This document shows positions 1 to 8,661 of a DNA stretch of 58,814 nt, piece by piece. The stretch is from contig JAQBYC010000013.1 in assembly GCA_027623205.1 (NCBI GenBank), forward strand, positions 1-58,814. The letters run 5' to 3'. The notes under the pieces were generated by a model. It did no database searches and was not told the DNA's origin. It was given only the letters and a program-made list of their open reading frames with translations. The first letter of the stretch is position 1, and each line of letters begins with the position of its first letter. This DNA is from Pseudomonadota bacterium. Its GTDB lineage: Bacteria > Pseudomonadota > Alphaproteobacteria > GCA-2731375. Position numbers and translations under genes: made by a program.

Positions 1-50
1 CAACCGTAAACGCCCGCATCAAGCTGAAAAACCTGTACCCGGCGATTTAG
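1..50 (+). CDS. 3' end of an unidentified gene (partial)
   Basis: The third forward frame stays open from the window edge to a TAG at 48-50, giving about 15 residues that end in KLKNLYPAI. Most of the codons end in G or C, as in the real genes nearby, whereas the other open frame (stop at 65-67) has poor codon usage. Too little is present to name the product. It converges on the TRAP genes, with a repeat copy between them. Confidence 0.35.
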   Translation, partial: TVNARIKLKNLYPAI

Positions 51-63
51 ATGATTCAGACGA

Positions 64-165
64 CTAGAGCAGTTTTCAATCAATTGGATTCGCTTTAGCG
101 ATCCAAGTGATTGGTTCAATTGCCCATTTCTTAAAAATCCGAGCATGTTTAAAAAAACATGCCCT
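64..165 (+). repeat. Intergenic palindromic repeat, copy 1
   Basis: This 102 bp element matches copies at 12851-12955 and 35399-35503 (the last inverted). It starts CTAGAGCA and contains two hairpins: a large one over 82-118 built on GGATTCGC / GCGATCC, and a perfect 8 bp stem GCATGTTT / AAACATGC near 143-162 with an A-only loop. The right end reads ATGCCC rather than ATGCTCTAG, so the terminal inverted repeat is eroded. It lies between two convergent gene ends, where it could also act in transcript termination. It resembles the GAGCATG-type intergenic repeats common in alphaproteobacteria. Confidence 0.85.
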
Positions 166-197
166 TGCCTGCCATGTCGTTATATAGCGTAATCTGG

Positions 198-1496
198 CTA
201 ATTTATCATGGTGTTGGGGATCAACAGGATGATCGCGGGAAAGGCGATCAGGATCGCTACGTTGATCAGGTCCACGAAAACGAACCAGCCACAACCCCTG
301 AACATGTCACCCATGGACACACCCGGCGCTACGCCCTTCAGGATATAGACGTTCAGGCCAACGGGGGGCGTGATCAAGCCAATTTCCACCATCCGCACCA
401 CTAGGACGCCAAAGACGATGGGGTCGATGCCCAGTTCCTTGATGGTCGGCAATATAATCGGCACGGTCAACAGCAACATGCCGATGCCGTCCAGGAACAT
501 GCCCAGGACCAGATACAGGGCGAGAATGCCAATCAGGATCACGGTTGGGTGCGCGTCGAAACTGACGATCGCTTCGGACACAATCGCCGGCATGCCGGTA
601 AAGCCCAGGAAATGCACGAAGATCAGGACGCCGGCGATGATGGCGAAGATCATCGCGGAGGAGCGGGCGGTTTCCACCATGGCATCGCGGAATTTTTTGA
701 AATTCAGTCTTGGCAAGGCCAGCAGCAGGGCGCCCATGGCGCCCACGGCCGCCGCCTCGGTGGGGGTCGCGATACCGCTGTAGATCGTGCCCATGACCAG
801 GAAAACCAGGACCACCATGCCCCATACACCCTTGATGGATTTAATGCGGTCAGGCCAGGTAATGCCCTTGATCGGCGGGCCCAATTCAGGATTGATCTTG
901 AAGCGGATGATCAGCATCAGGGAATAACTGAACGCTTCAAGCAAACCGGGCAGAATACCGGCCAACAGCAAGGCGCCAATGGATTCCTCGGCGATGAAGC
1001 CATAGATCACCATCAACACGGACGGCGGTATCATGGTCGCCAGCGTACCGCCAGCGGCGACGCAGCCCGTGGAGACTTTGTCGTCATAGCCGTATTTTTT
1101 CAATTCCGGCAGGGCAATCCGCCCCATCACCGCGGCCGAGGCGGTGGAGGCGCCGGAGGCGGCGGCAAAACCGGCCGAGCCGAAAATCGTCGCGATGGCT
1201 AAACCACCCGGCAGATGGCCGACCCATTGCCGGGCCGCCCAATAAAGATCCCGCGTAATGCCGGCATAAAAGGCGAAGAAACCCATCATGATGAACAGCG
1301 GCAAAACCAAAAGGGTGTAAGCCGACAGGTGGCCCTGGGGAATGGTTGACGCCAGACTGGCGGCGGGGACATAGCCGCGCAGGATCCACAGACCGATAAA
1401 TCCGGTAATCGCCGTCGCGAACGCTATGCGGATTCCCGACATCAGCATTACGGTAAGAGCAAGAAGAGCTAATAGGCCAAGGGAGACTGGATCCAT
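198..1496 (-). CDS. dctM: TRAP transporter large permease (DctM family)
   Basis: Large membrane subunit of a tripartite ATP-independent periplasmic transporter, which couples sodium import to uptake of a carboxylate-type solute across the inner membrane. The 432-residue length and about a dozen hydrophobic segments are typical. Family motifs are visible: PLFIMMGFF near residue 65, GGTLATMIPPS near 150, ATPTEAAAVGA near 245 and GLITPPVGLNVYI near 375. The start is ATG at 1496. It is the last gene of dctP-dctQ-dctM on the minus strand, 48 bases after dctQ. The substrate cannot be read from the permease; the neighbours (AtuA-type protein, CoA-transferase) suggest an organic acid. Confidence 0.95.
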   Translation of the reverse strand: MDPVSLGLLALLALTVMLMSGIRIAFATAITGFIGLWILRGYVPAASLASTIPQGHLSAYTLLVLPLFIMMGFFAFYAGITRDLYWAARQWVGHLPGGLAIATIFGSAGFAAASGASTASAAVMGRIALPELKKYGYDDKVSTGCVAAGGTLATMIPPSVLMVIYGFIAEESIGALLLAGILPGLLEAFSYSLMLIIRFKINPELGPPIKGITWPDRIKSIKGVWGMVVLVFLVMGTIYSGIATPTEAAAVGAMGALLLALPRLNFKKFRDAMVETARSSAMIFAIIAGVLIFVHFLGFTGMPAIVSEAIVSFDAHPTVILIGILALYLVLGMFLDGIGMLLLTVPIILPTIKELGIDPIVFGVLVVRMVEIGLITPPVGLNVYILKGVAPGVSMGDMFRGCGWFVFVDLINVAILIAFPAIILLIPNTMIN

Positions 1497-1544
1497 GACG
1501 CGTTACTTGTCCTACTCAATAATTTCACGGATTTCGCATGGCAA

Positions 1545-2138
1545 CTATTCGGCCACGTGCAAATCGGAATGTTCAGCGATGGAGGGGGGAAAACGGCGCG
1601 GCATCAGTTTTTGCAGGATTTGCAGGATCATTCGAACCGCAAGCATACCATAACCTAACGGGATTACCGCCGCCGAGGGCCATACCCGCCAATAGGGCGG
1701 CGACATGGTAACGTCATCATAATCCCACGCCAGCCAGGCCGTCTTGGAACTGAAATAGGCCAGGGCCGCGCAGGTCAACGCCGAGACCACCAACGAGAGA
1801 ATGTCCGTTACGCGGCGGACATTTTTTGGCAGCGCATCGACGACAAAAGTCATACCCACGTGTCCATCCCGCGCCTGAACGTATGAAACGCCGAAAAACA
1901 CGATCATGGGCAATAACAATTCCGCACCCTCCAGGTGTCCCGGCAAGGGTGCATTGAAGACGTAACGGGCGATTACTTCGGCTACGACCCAGACCATGAC
2001 GCCGAGGATCAAAGCGACCGAGCAATAGGTCAGAAGGTCCTCGAGAGACCGCATAAAAAACTCCGCCCTGGTCGTGATCAGCGCCAATGCGCCGAACACA
2101 ACCAGGGCAGTAACGATAACGTACAGAAGTTCCGTCAT
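1545..2138 (-). CDS. dctQ: TRAP transporter small permease (DctQ family)
   Basis: Small membrane subunit of the TRAP importer, expected to form a complex with the DctM-type protein encoded just downstream. The 197-residue product has four hydrophobic stretches (about 7-23, 38-58, 80-100 and 130-155), matching the family, though the N-terminus is slightly longer than average. The start ATG lies 28 bases after the dctP stop. No unusual feature was noted. Confidence 0.9.
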   Translation of the reverse strand: MTELLYVIVTALVVFGALALITTRAEFFMRSLEDLLTYCSVALILGVMVWVVAEVIARYVFNAPLPGHLEGAELLLPMIVFFGVSYVQARDGHVGMTFVVDALPKNVRRVTDILSLVVSALTCAALAYFSSKTAWLAWDYDDVTMSPPYWRVWPSAAVIPLGYGMLAVRMILQILQKLMPRRFPPSIAEHSDLHVAE

Positions 2139-2166
2139 TGGTTTATTCGTGGCCGCCAGGCGTATC

Positions 2167-3204
2167 CTATTTTGAATATTTGGCGACGACGGACTTGACG
2201 TAGTTCAACATCTCGGTGCCGGGGCGGCCCTTATCGTCCTGCTCCTTGGCCCATTCCATGTAGATCTTGCTCGCGCCGGCTGCCAATTCCGCCCGGACCG
2301 ACGGGTCGATCTTCACCACCTCCAATTTTTCATGGAACAGCGGGATCCATTTCTTGTCCGCCTCGATATAGGCATCGATCATCGCGGCGATGGCTTTCGT
2401 CTGAGCCGCGGGCAGGGCATCCTTGACCGCTTGCGGGCTGGCGTTCCAGGCATCGATGTTGACCGTTTGCAGGCACATGAAACCGTTCATGCCGAGGCCC
2501 TCGGTCACGTATTTCGAAACTTCATACAGCTTGTAGGCGCCAAAGGCGTAGCTGTAGGGGAAGCCGAAGCTGTCAATGGTGCCGCGGTCCAGTGCGTTGT
2601 AGCCGTCGGGCGCTGTCACCATGGTGGGTACGGCGCCGAAGACCTGCAATGCCTGGGCGTTCAGGCCCGAAATGCGCATCTTTACGCCCTTCATGTCGGC
2701 CGTCGTCTCGATCCGCTTGTTGCCCATGAATTCATAGGCCGGCAGGAAGGCCGGGCCAAAGAATTTCGCGTTCCAACGCGTCGCCAATTCGTCGATAATG
2801 GCTGGATGCTTCAGCACCTCCATTTCCACGTTGGCTCGCTGTTGCAAGTCGCGGGGCGCCAGAAAGGGCAGTTCCATCACCGACAGCAATGGCATTTTGT
2901 TGGGATAATAGCCAACGCAGTTCTGCCCGGCCTCAAAGGCGCCAACCTTGATGTTTTCCGGATTTTGCCGGTTCGGGCCAAGGGCATCGCCATAGTTGAT
3001 TTTCAGTTCGAAATCGCCGCCGCCGGCCTTCTCCAAATCGACTTTTATGGATTCAATGCCGGCGGTAAAGGCACGCTTGCCGCCCCACATATTGAAATTC
3101 CATACGGATTTCGCAGCTTGGGCGGTGGACGCCGCGCCAAAACTTAACGCAACAAACGTGGCGGTCGCCACGATCATCGTTGATTTAAATATGGATTTAG
3201 CCAC
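2167..3204 (-). CDS. dctP: TRAP transporter periplasmic solute-binding protein (DctP family)
   Basis: Periplasmic binding subunit that delivers the solute to DctQM. The 345-residue protein starts with GTG at 3204 behind AGGGGAG (about 10 bases upstream) and carries a signal peptide: basic MAKSIFK, a hydrophobic core to about residue 24, and a likely cut after AQA. Family hallmarks follow: the region around residue 170 (ADMKGVKMRIS), which in TRAP proteins carries the Arg that pairs with a substrate carboxylate, and GAVPTMV near 190. It is the first gene of the operon, behind a possible sigma-70 promoter at 3256-3284. A carboxylate ligand is likely, its identity unknown. Confidence 0.93.
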   Translation of the reverse strand: MAKSIFKSTMIVATATFVALSFGAASTAQAAKSVWNFNMWGGKRAFTAGIESIKVDLEKAGGGDFELKINYGDALGPNRQNPENIKVGAFEAGQNCVGYYPNKMPLLSVMELPFLAPRDLQQRANVEMEVLKHPAIIDELATRWNAKFFGPAFLPAYEFMGNKRIETTADMKGVKMRISGLNAQALQVFGAVPTMVTAPDGYNALDRGTIDSFGFPYSYAFGAYKLYEVSKYVTEGLGMNGFMCLQTVNIDAWNASPQAVKDALPAAQTKAIAAMIDAYIEADKKWIPLFHEKLEVVKIDPSVRAELAAGASKIYMEWAKEQDDKGRPGTEMLNYVKSVVAKYSK

Positions 3205-3255
3205 TTCAACTAAACTCCCCTGTTAGGTTGGATTTATGAAGGTTTATTTACCTGT

Positions 3256-3284
3256 CTCTTAGCATAGGTGTTCGTAGCGGTCAA
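3256..3284 (-). promoter_or_regulatory. Candidate sigma-70 promoter of the TRAP operon
   Basis: On the minus strand TTGACC (3284-3279) is followed by 17 bases and TAAGAG (3261-3256), about 50 bases before the dctP GTG. The -35 box is good and the -10 weak. It sits in an AT-richer stretch, as expected of a promoter. Confidence 0.35.
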
Positions 3285-3298
3285 AGCAAAGACTACAG

Positions 3299-3631
3299 TT
3301 ATGCATTGCTATCTTCCAGATCGACTTCCAGGGCCAGGACCATGGCGCTCCAGGATTTGCCATGGCCGTCCAGATTGAGGGACTCGTTGACCCCGCCTTC
3401 CAAGGCCTGATCCATGACGAAATTCAGGCCGTGCAGGTTGGGCAGTTCATAACGCTTGATAGGTCCGCGCAGCACGCCGCCGAAGTTTGCCAGTAATCGT
3501 TCCGCCGTCACCTGTTGCCGCAGAACTTCGTAATGTTCCGCTGCATAAACAAAAATTGCCAGGTTTGAGCGGTTGCCTTTGTCGCCCGATCTGGCGTGGG
3601 CAATTTGCCGCAAAGGTACAGACACACTCAT
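3299..3631 (-). CDS. AtuA-like C-terminal (ferredoxin-fold) domain protein
   Basis: A 110-residue soluble protein beginning MSVSVPLRQIAHARSGDKGN, the typical opening of the small domain that accompanies AtuA-type (DUF1446) proteins, either fused at their C-terminus or, as here, as a separate gene. It overlaps the stop of the upstream AtuA-type gene by four bases, so the two are translationally coupled and probably form one functional unit. AtuA was first noted in acyclic terpene utilisation in Pseudomonas; the biochemical reaction is not known. Confidence 0.85.
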   Translation of the reverse strand: MSVSVPLRQIAHARSGDKGNRSNLAIFVYAAEHYEVLRQQVTAERLLANFGGVLRGPIKRYELPNLHGLNFVMDQALEGGVNESLNLDGHGKSWSAMVLALEVDLEDSNA

Positions 3632-4971
3632 GTCGACAATATCTCCAACTGCGGTTGTACATCGCTGCGATCAACGAAAGCGGAATAGGTCATGACCGAT
3701 GGTGTGATATGCCCGCGATAGCCGCCCCCCGCCGCCGGCCCGCAACATAGCAGGGCCTCGACCTCCCACAGTAATAATTCCGCTTCGCTCTGGGACGAGG
3801 CCCGCATGGCGCAACGTAGGCGCACGTCCTGGGCGAGGGCCGGATATTTCACCGCCGAGGCGTGCAGGGCGGAAACGCCGATCAGGTCGATCCGGATCGG
3901 CCCATTGCTGCCATGCAGCTTGTCCATGCGTTCCGCCACGATGGCGCCCGCCAGATGCGCCCGATCCGCCGCGCCGGGGCCGGCGTAGGAGATTTCCGCC
4001 TCGGCCAGGAAGCCGCCGTCGAAGGCGACGGTGACTTTTAGCTGCGCCGGTCTTGGCCCGCCGTCCGCCCGCGTGACCCGGACCCGATCCTTGCCGTCGT
4101 CGGCCAAATGGACCCCGGAGAAATTGGCGCTGACATCCGGTGTCAGATAGGCGCCTGGGTCATGTACCTCATACAGCAATTGTTCCTTCACCGTGCGCTG
4201 GCTGACCAGGCCGCCGCTGCGCTGCAATTTGGTAATGACGGCGGCGCCGTCGCCCGTGACTTCGGCCAGCGGGAAACCGACGTAGGCCAGATCCGGGACC
4301 TCCTTGTACCCCGGGTCGGCGAAATAGCCGCCCGTGACCTGAGCCGCGCATTCCAATAAATGCCCCACCGCCGTGCCGGCGCCCAACCTGTGCCAATCGT
4401 CCTGCGCCCATGAGAAATAGTACGCCATGGGGGCCAGGAACAGGGACGGATCAGCGACCCGCCCAGTGATGATCACGTCCGCCCCGGCGTCGATTGCCGG
4501 CAGGATGGCCTCGATGCCCAGGTAGGCATTGGCGGCCAGCATTTCCCGTCCGGTCTCCGCCAGACGGCAGCCCGGTTCTTGCAGCGGTGTCTCGGGGCCG
4601 ATCAGATGGCTGACCTCGTCGCCGGTGACAGCCGCCACTTTTAGGCCCCGCAAGCCCAATTCGGCCGCAATTTCCATCGTACGTTGGGCCGCCGCGTGGG
4701 GATTGGCCACGCCCATGTTGGTAATGATTTTTGTACCGGCGGCCTGGCACAGCGGCAGTACGGCCCGCATGCGCCGTTCCAGCAACGGGTTGTAGCCCCG
4801 TGTTGTATCAGCCCGGCGGTCCCGGTGGCCAAAAGCCAGGGTGCGTTCGCCGATGCATTCAAAGATGATGGCGTCCAAGCGGCCATGGCGGATCAAGTCA
4901 ACGGCAGGTTCCAGCCGGTCCGAGGAAAATCCCGCACCCGTTCCGATGCGGTAGGTGTTTTGCATCTCCAT
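3628..4971 (-). CDS. Acyclic terpene utilisation AtuA family protein (DUF1446)
   Basis: Large AtuA-family protein of about 447 residues. Recognisable stretches are RIGTGAGFSSDRLEPAV near the N-terminus, the Gly-rich VADPSLFLAPM segment and GGYFADPGYKEVPDLAYVGFP in the middle. I chose ATG 4971 because family members open with the RIG.GAGF strand within a few residues; an in-frame ATG at 5013 would add 14 residues but has no ribosome site. It precedes and overlaps the small AtuA-like gene and is divergent from a CaiB-type CoA-transferase. Together they suggest a CoA-dependent catabolic route for a branched acid. No catalytic residues are established for the family. Confidence 0.85.
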   Translation of the reverse strand: MEMQNTYRIGTGAGFSSDRLEPAVDLIRHGRLDAIIFECIGERTLAFGHRDRRADTTRGYNPLLERRMRAVLPLCQAAGTKIITNMGVANPHAAAQRTMEIAAELGLRGLKVAAVTGDEVSHLIGPETPLQEPGCRLAETGREMLAANAYLGIEAILPAIDAGADVIITGRVADPSLFLAPMAYYFSWAQDDWHRLGAGTAVGHLLECAAQVTGGYFADPGYKEVPDLAYVGFPLAEVTGDGAAVITKLQRSGGLVSQRTVKEQLLYEVHDPGAYLTPDVSANFSGVHLADDGKDRVRVTRADGGPRPAQLKVTVAFDGGFLAEAEISYAGPGAADRAHLAGAIVAERMDKLHGSNGPIRIDLIGVSALHASAVKYPALAQDVRLRCAMRASSQSEAELLLWEVEALLCCGPAAGGGYRGHITPSVMTYSAFVDRSDVQPQLEILST

Positions 4972-5056
4972 GGGGATAGCGTACACCTCTTGCGGCGAAA
5001 TTTCCCCTGCCATGTGTTAGGCTGGCTGCCGGCATATTTATCCGACGGATTTCCCC

Positions 5057-6271
5057 ATGACAGACAAACAGACAGGCGGCGCCTTGGCCGGCTTTCGTGT
5101 GATCGATTTGACCCGTGTACTGGGCGGCCCGTTTTGTACCCAGTTGTTGTCGGACCATGGCGCCGAAGTGATCAAGGTCGAACCACCCCAGGGTGATGAA
5201 GTGCGCGATTGGGGACCGCCCTTCAAGGACGGGCTATCGGCATATTTCTCCGGCGTCAACCGCAACAAGCGCTCCGTTGGACTGGATTTGCGCACAACGC
5301 GCGGCCAGGAAATTCTGTTCCAGCTGTTGGAGGGGGCGGACGTGATGATCGATAATTCCAAGTCCGGCAGCCTGGAAAAATGGGGTATCGGCTATGAAGA
5401 CATATTGGCGAAACGTTTCCCACGGCTGATCTATTGTTCGATCACCGGCTTTGGCGCGGACGGCCCCTTTGGCGGCTTTCCCGGCTATGACGCCGTGGCG
5501 CAGGCTTTGTCCGGGCAGATTTCCGTCAACGGCTCGCCCGAGACCGGCCCAACCCGCATCGGCGTGCCCATTATTGATCTGGCGACCGGGCTGTATGCCT
5601 CCATCGGAATTTTGATGGCGGCCGAGGAACGCCACCATTCGGGGCTGGGGCAGCGGGTGGATGCCAGCCTGTTCGATACCGGCGTGGCGCTGCTGCATCC
5701 CCAGGCGGCGAATTATTTCATGTCCGGAAAGGCGCCGGTCCTGACCGGTAATTCCCACCCCAATATCTCGCCTTATGAGCAGTATCCGACCAAGCAGGGG
5801 CGGTTGTTCCTGGCCATCGGCAACGACCGCCAATTCCGCCTGTTGGCGGAAGTCCTGGGGCAACCGGAATGGGCCTCGGATCCGCGGTTTTTGCACAATT
5901 CGGATCGGGTGGAACACCGTGGCGCCTTGAACGCGTTGATCATTGCCGCTCTGCGCGAACACACGGCGGCGGCGGTCTCCGCCACCCTGCTGTCCAAGGG
6001 CGCGCCGGCGGGCGCGGTGCTGACCATTCCGGAAGTTGCGGAACATCCCCATACCCGGCATCGCGAGATGGTGGTGGAGTTGGACGGCTATCGCGGAACC
6101 GGTATCCCGATCAAGATGGGCCGTACCCCCGGCTCGATACACAGCACGCCGCCGCACTATGGCAGTGCAACCCGTGATATTCTGGCCGGCCTTGGTTATG
6201 ACCGGGGTCAGGTCGACGATCTGATCGCCGATGGCGTGGCTTTCACGGAACGGGCAAAACCACCGGCATAA
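5057..6271 (+). CDS. CaiB/BaiF family (class III) CoA-transferase
   Basis: A 404-residue class III CoA-transferase, expected to move CoA between acyl groups through an aspartyl-CoA thioester. The N-terminal Rossmann-like part contains VIDLTRVLGGPFCTQLLSDH and the hallmark GAEVIKVEPP (36-45). Asp174 in IDLATGLYAS aligns with the catalytic Asp169 of formyl-CoA transferase, and the GYDAVAQALSG segment precedes it. The gene is divergent from the AtuA-type pair and 90 bases upstream of the alcohol dehydrogenase. Donor and acceptor acids cannot be predicted; succinyl-CoA is a common donor in the family. Confidence 0.93.
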   Translation: MTDKQTGGALAGFRVIDLTRVLGGPFCTQLLSDHGAEVIKVEPPQGDEVRDWGPPFKDGLSAYFSGVNRNKRSVGLDLRTTRGQEILFQLLEGADVMIDNSKSGSLEKWGIGYEDILAKRFPRLIYCSITGFGADGPFGGFPGYDAVAQALSGQISVNGSPETGPTRIGVPIIDLATGLYASIGILMAAEERHHSGLGQRVDASLFDTGVALLHPQAANYFMSGKAPVLTGNSHPNISPYEQYPTKQGRLFLAIGNDRQFRLLAEVLGQPEWASDPRFLHNSDRVEHRGALNALIIAALREHTAAAVSATLLSKGAPAGAVLTIPEVAEHPHTRHREMVVELDGYRGTGIPIKMGRTPGSIHSTPPHYGSATRDILAGLGYDRGQVDDLIADGVAFTERAKPPA

Positions 6272-6361
6272 GGGATTTCAGGCGGTGTCTACTGGACCCC
6301 ACGCGTCGGCTGCCATAGGTTGGCGGAAATATTGTAATCAAGCACTTTCGGAGGTGAGGAC

Positions 6362-7414
6362 ATGCGTGCATATCAGATCGTGAAATGGGGCGAACCGCTG
6401 GAAGAGCGTGAAGTACCCAAGCCGGAACCGAAGGGGACTGAAGTGTTGATCCGGGTCACGGCGTCCGGCATCTGCCACAGCGACATTCACATCTGGGACG
6501 GCTATTTCGACATGGGTGGCGACAACAAGCTGAGCCTGGAAGACCGGGGCCTGAAACTGCCCTTCACCATGGGCCACGAAGTGCTGGGCGAGGTTGCTGC
6601 TTTGGGCCCGGAGGCAGAGGGCGTTGAAGTCGGCGACCGCCGCATCGTCTTTCCCTGGATTGGCTGTGGCGCCTGCGAGGTTTGCGCCCGTGGCGACGAG
6701 CTGCTGTGTCTGGCCCCGCGCACCGTGGGCACCCGCTATGCGGGCGGCTATGCGGAATATTGCATTGCCCCGCACGCGAAATATCTGGTGCCATTCGACG
6801 GCACCGATGAGCTCCATGCCGCGACCTGCGCCTGTTCTGGCGTGACCGCTTACAGCGCCTTGAAGAAGGTCAATTTCCTGACCAGTGATGACCACCTGAT
6901 GATTATCGGTGCCGGTGGCGTCGGCCTGGCCGGCATCGGCATGGCAAAGGCCGTCTGCGAGGCCAAATTGATCGTTGCCGATATCGACCCCGCCAAGCGT
7001 GCCGCGGCACTGGCTGCAGGTGCGGATATCGTGATCGACAACAGTGATGCCGGTGCCGTCGCGCAATTATTGGAGAGCACGGGCGGCGGGGTCGATGCGG
7101 CGATTGATTTTGTCGGCGCGCCGGCGACCTCGGGCTTTGCCATGCAGACCCTGGCGCGTGGCGGCACGATTGTTGTCGTCGGCCTGTTTGGCGGTGCATT
7201 ACCCCTGCCGGTGGCCAGTCTGCCCTTGAAGATGATGCGTCTGATCGGCAGCTATGTCGGCAGTCTGGAAGAAATGCGCGAACTGATGGCGTTGGTGAAG
7301 GCCGGTAAGGTAAAGCCAGTGCCGACCACGCCGCGGCCGTTGCGCGAAGCTGGTCAGGCTATTGCCGATCTGCGGGATGGCAAGGCGGTTGGACGCTATG
7401 TACTGATCAACTAG
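6362..7414 (+). CDS. Zinc-dependent medium-chain alcohol dehydrogenase
   Basis: A 350-residue MDR-superfamily NAD(P)-dependent alcohol/aldehyde oxidoreductase. Catalytic zinc ligands are Cys38 in GICHSD and His71-Glu72 in GHE; structural-zinc cysteines are 102, 105, 108 and 116 (WIGCGACEVCARGDELLC). The nucleotide-binding loop is GAGGVG at 183-188, followed by an acidic residue pattern (ADIDPAKR) that favours NAD. A strong GGAGGTGAGG ribosome site stands just before ATG 6362. Its 3' end overlaps the convergent dusA by eight bases. Probably it oxidises an alcohol feeding the adjacent CoA-transferase route. Confidence 0.93.
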   Translation: MRAYQIVKWGEPLEEREVPKPEPKGTEVLIRVTASGICHSDIHIWDGYFDMGGDNKLSLEDRGLKLPFTMGHEVLGEVAALGPEAEGVEVGDRRIVFPWIGCGACEVCARGDELLCLAPRTVGTRYAGGYAEYCIAPHAKYLVPFDGTDELHAATCACSGVTAYSALKKVNFLTSDDHLMIIGAGGVGLAGIGMAKAVCEAKLIVADIDPAKRAAALAAGADIVIDNSDAGAVAQLLESTGGGVDAAIDFVGAPATSGFAMQTLARGGTIVVVGLFGGALPLPVASLPLKMMRLIGSYVGSLEEMRELMALVKAGKVKPVPTTPRPLREAGQAIADLRDGKAVGRYVLIN

Positions 7415-8438
7415 CACTGAGCGCCGGCTGGCCGTGCATTTGTGCCAGGGCGGCCTCGAGCAGGCCGCCGTCCGCCCCTGGCCGGTAACTATGTTCGGAG
7501 ATATGCCGCCGCCAGGCGCGGGCGCCTGGCTGACCATGATAGAGGCCCAGCATATGCCGGGTTATGGCGTTCAGGCGTACGCCCAGACCCATCTGTTCCG
7601 CGATATAGGGCAGCATGGCCCGTGCCAGCTCCACGCGGCTGGGCCGGGGGCCGGTATCCGAGAACAATATCTGGTCGACCCCGGCCAGCAGATAGGGCGC
7701 CTGATAGGCGGCGCGGCCTAGCATCGTGCCGTCCACATGCTGCAAATGGCTCTGACATTGCGCCAGGCTGTCAATTCCGCCATTGATAATGATTTCCAGG
7801 TCTGGATGATCCGCTTTCAGCCGGTAGACCCGGTCATAATCCAGCGGTGGCACTTCGCGGTTTTGCTTCGGGCTCAACCCCGCCAAAATGGCTTTGCGGG
7901 CATGGATCGCAAAGCTGTGGCACCCTGCCGCGGCTGCCGTGTCGACAAAATAGCGCAGGAATTCATAGTCGTCCCGGTCGTCGATGCCAATGCGCGATTT
8001 GACCGTTATGGGCAGGTTCGTAGCCGCCCGCATGGCCGTGATGCATTCCGCGACCAGTTCGGGTTCCGCCATCAGACAGGCGCCAAAGCGACCCGATTGC
8101 ACCCGGTCGCTGGGACAGCCGACATTGATGTTTATTTCGTCATAGCCGAAATCTTGACCAATTTCGGCCGCTCTCGCCATGCGCTCGGGATCGGAACCGC
8201 CCAGCTGCAGGGCGATGGGATGCTCTGCCGGCGAAAAGGCCAAAAGACGTTGCCTATCGCCATGAATAACCGCTTCGGCCGTGATCATTTCCGTATAGAG
8301 CAGGGCCCGGCGGCTTATCAGGCGCAGGAAATAACGCGCGTGCCGGTCGGTATACTCCATCATCGGCGCTATGCTGAAACGCCGGTCAAGGCGGTCGACC
8401 TGCGCCGGCGGCGAAGTGTCCTTTAGCGGCCCGTTCAT
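7407..8438 (-). CDS. dusA: tRNA-dihydrouridine(20/20a) synthase DusA
   Basis: FMN-dependent enzyme reducing uridines 20 and 20a in the tRNA D-loop. The N-terminal RRFSIAPMMEYTDRH, QLGGSDPE and NINVGCPSDRVQ segments and the catalytic cysteine in SGRFGACLM (Cys121) are all diagnostic of DusA. ATG 8438 gives 343 residues, the normal length; the frame is open further upstream to 8675 but that extension (VDIIYERRVPYSRK...) is unlike DusA and overlaps the divergent cyclase gene. A possible 31-codon ORF ends five bases before this start. The 3' end overlaps the alcohol dehydrogenase by eight bases. Confidence 0.95.
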   Translation of the reverse strand: MNGPLKDTSPPAQVDRLDRRFSIAPMMEYTDRHARYFLRLISRRALLYTEMITAEAVIHGDRQRLLAFSPAEHPIALQLGGSDPERMARAAEIGQDFGYDEININVGCPSDRVQSGRFGACLMAEPELVAECITAMRAATNLPITVKSRIGIDDRDDYEFLRYFVDTAAAAGCHSFAIHARKAILAGLSPKQNREVPPLDYDRVYRLKADHPDLEIIINGGIDSLAQCQSHLQHVDGTMLGRAAYQAPYLLAGVDQILFSDTGPRPSRVELARAMLPYIAEQMGLGVRLNAITRHMLGLYHGQPGARAWRRHISEHSYRPGADGGLLEAALAQMHGQPALSAS

Positions 8439-8443
8439 CGGCA

Positions 8444-8539
8444 CTAACCCCTGTATGCCGGACGCAGAGTCGCGGCAACGTGACTGAGAGCGGTTATAAC
8501 CTGATCGGCCTTGCCGGTGTATTGGACATCCAGGTTCAT
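8444..8539 (-). CDS. Possible 31-residue leader ORF upstream of dusA
   Basis: On the minus strand an ATG at 8539 follows GAGAAGGAAACGTA, a good ribosome site, and encodes MNLDVQYTGKADQVITALSH... ending RPAYRG before TAG at 8446-8444. The stop lies only five bases before the dusA ATG, an arrangement that would allow translational coupling. No known family was recognised. It could be a real small protein, a coupling leader, or chance. Confidence 0.3.
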   Translation of the reverse strand: MNLDVQYTGKADQVITALSHVAATLRPAYRG

Positions 8540-8661
8540 TACGTTTCCTTCTCGTCAACATCCTCGGTGCGTCCCGGCGCCTATTCTGTGAGATGACGGG
8601 ATACACCTCCCGCAGCCATTTTCCCAGACACTTCCTTGAATACGGCACCCGCCGTTCATAG

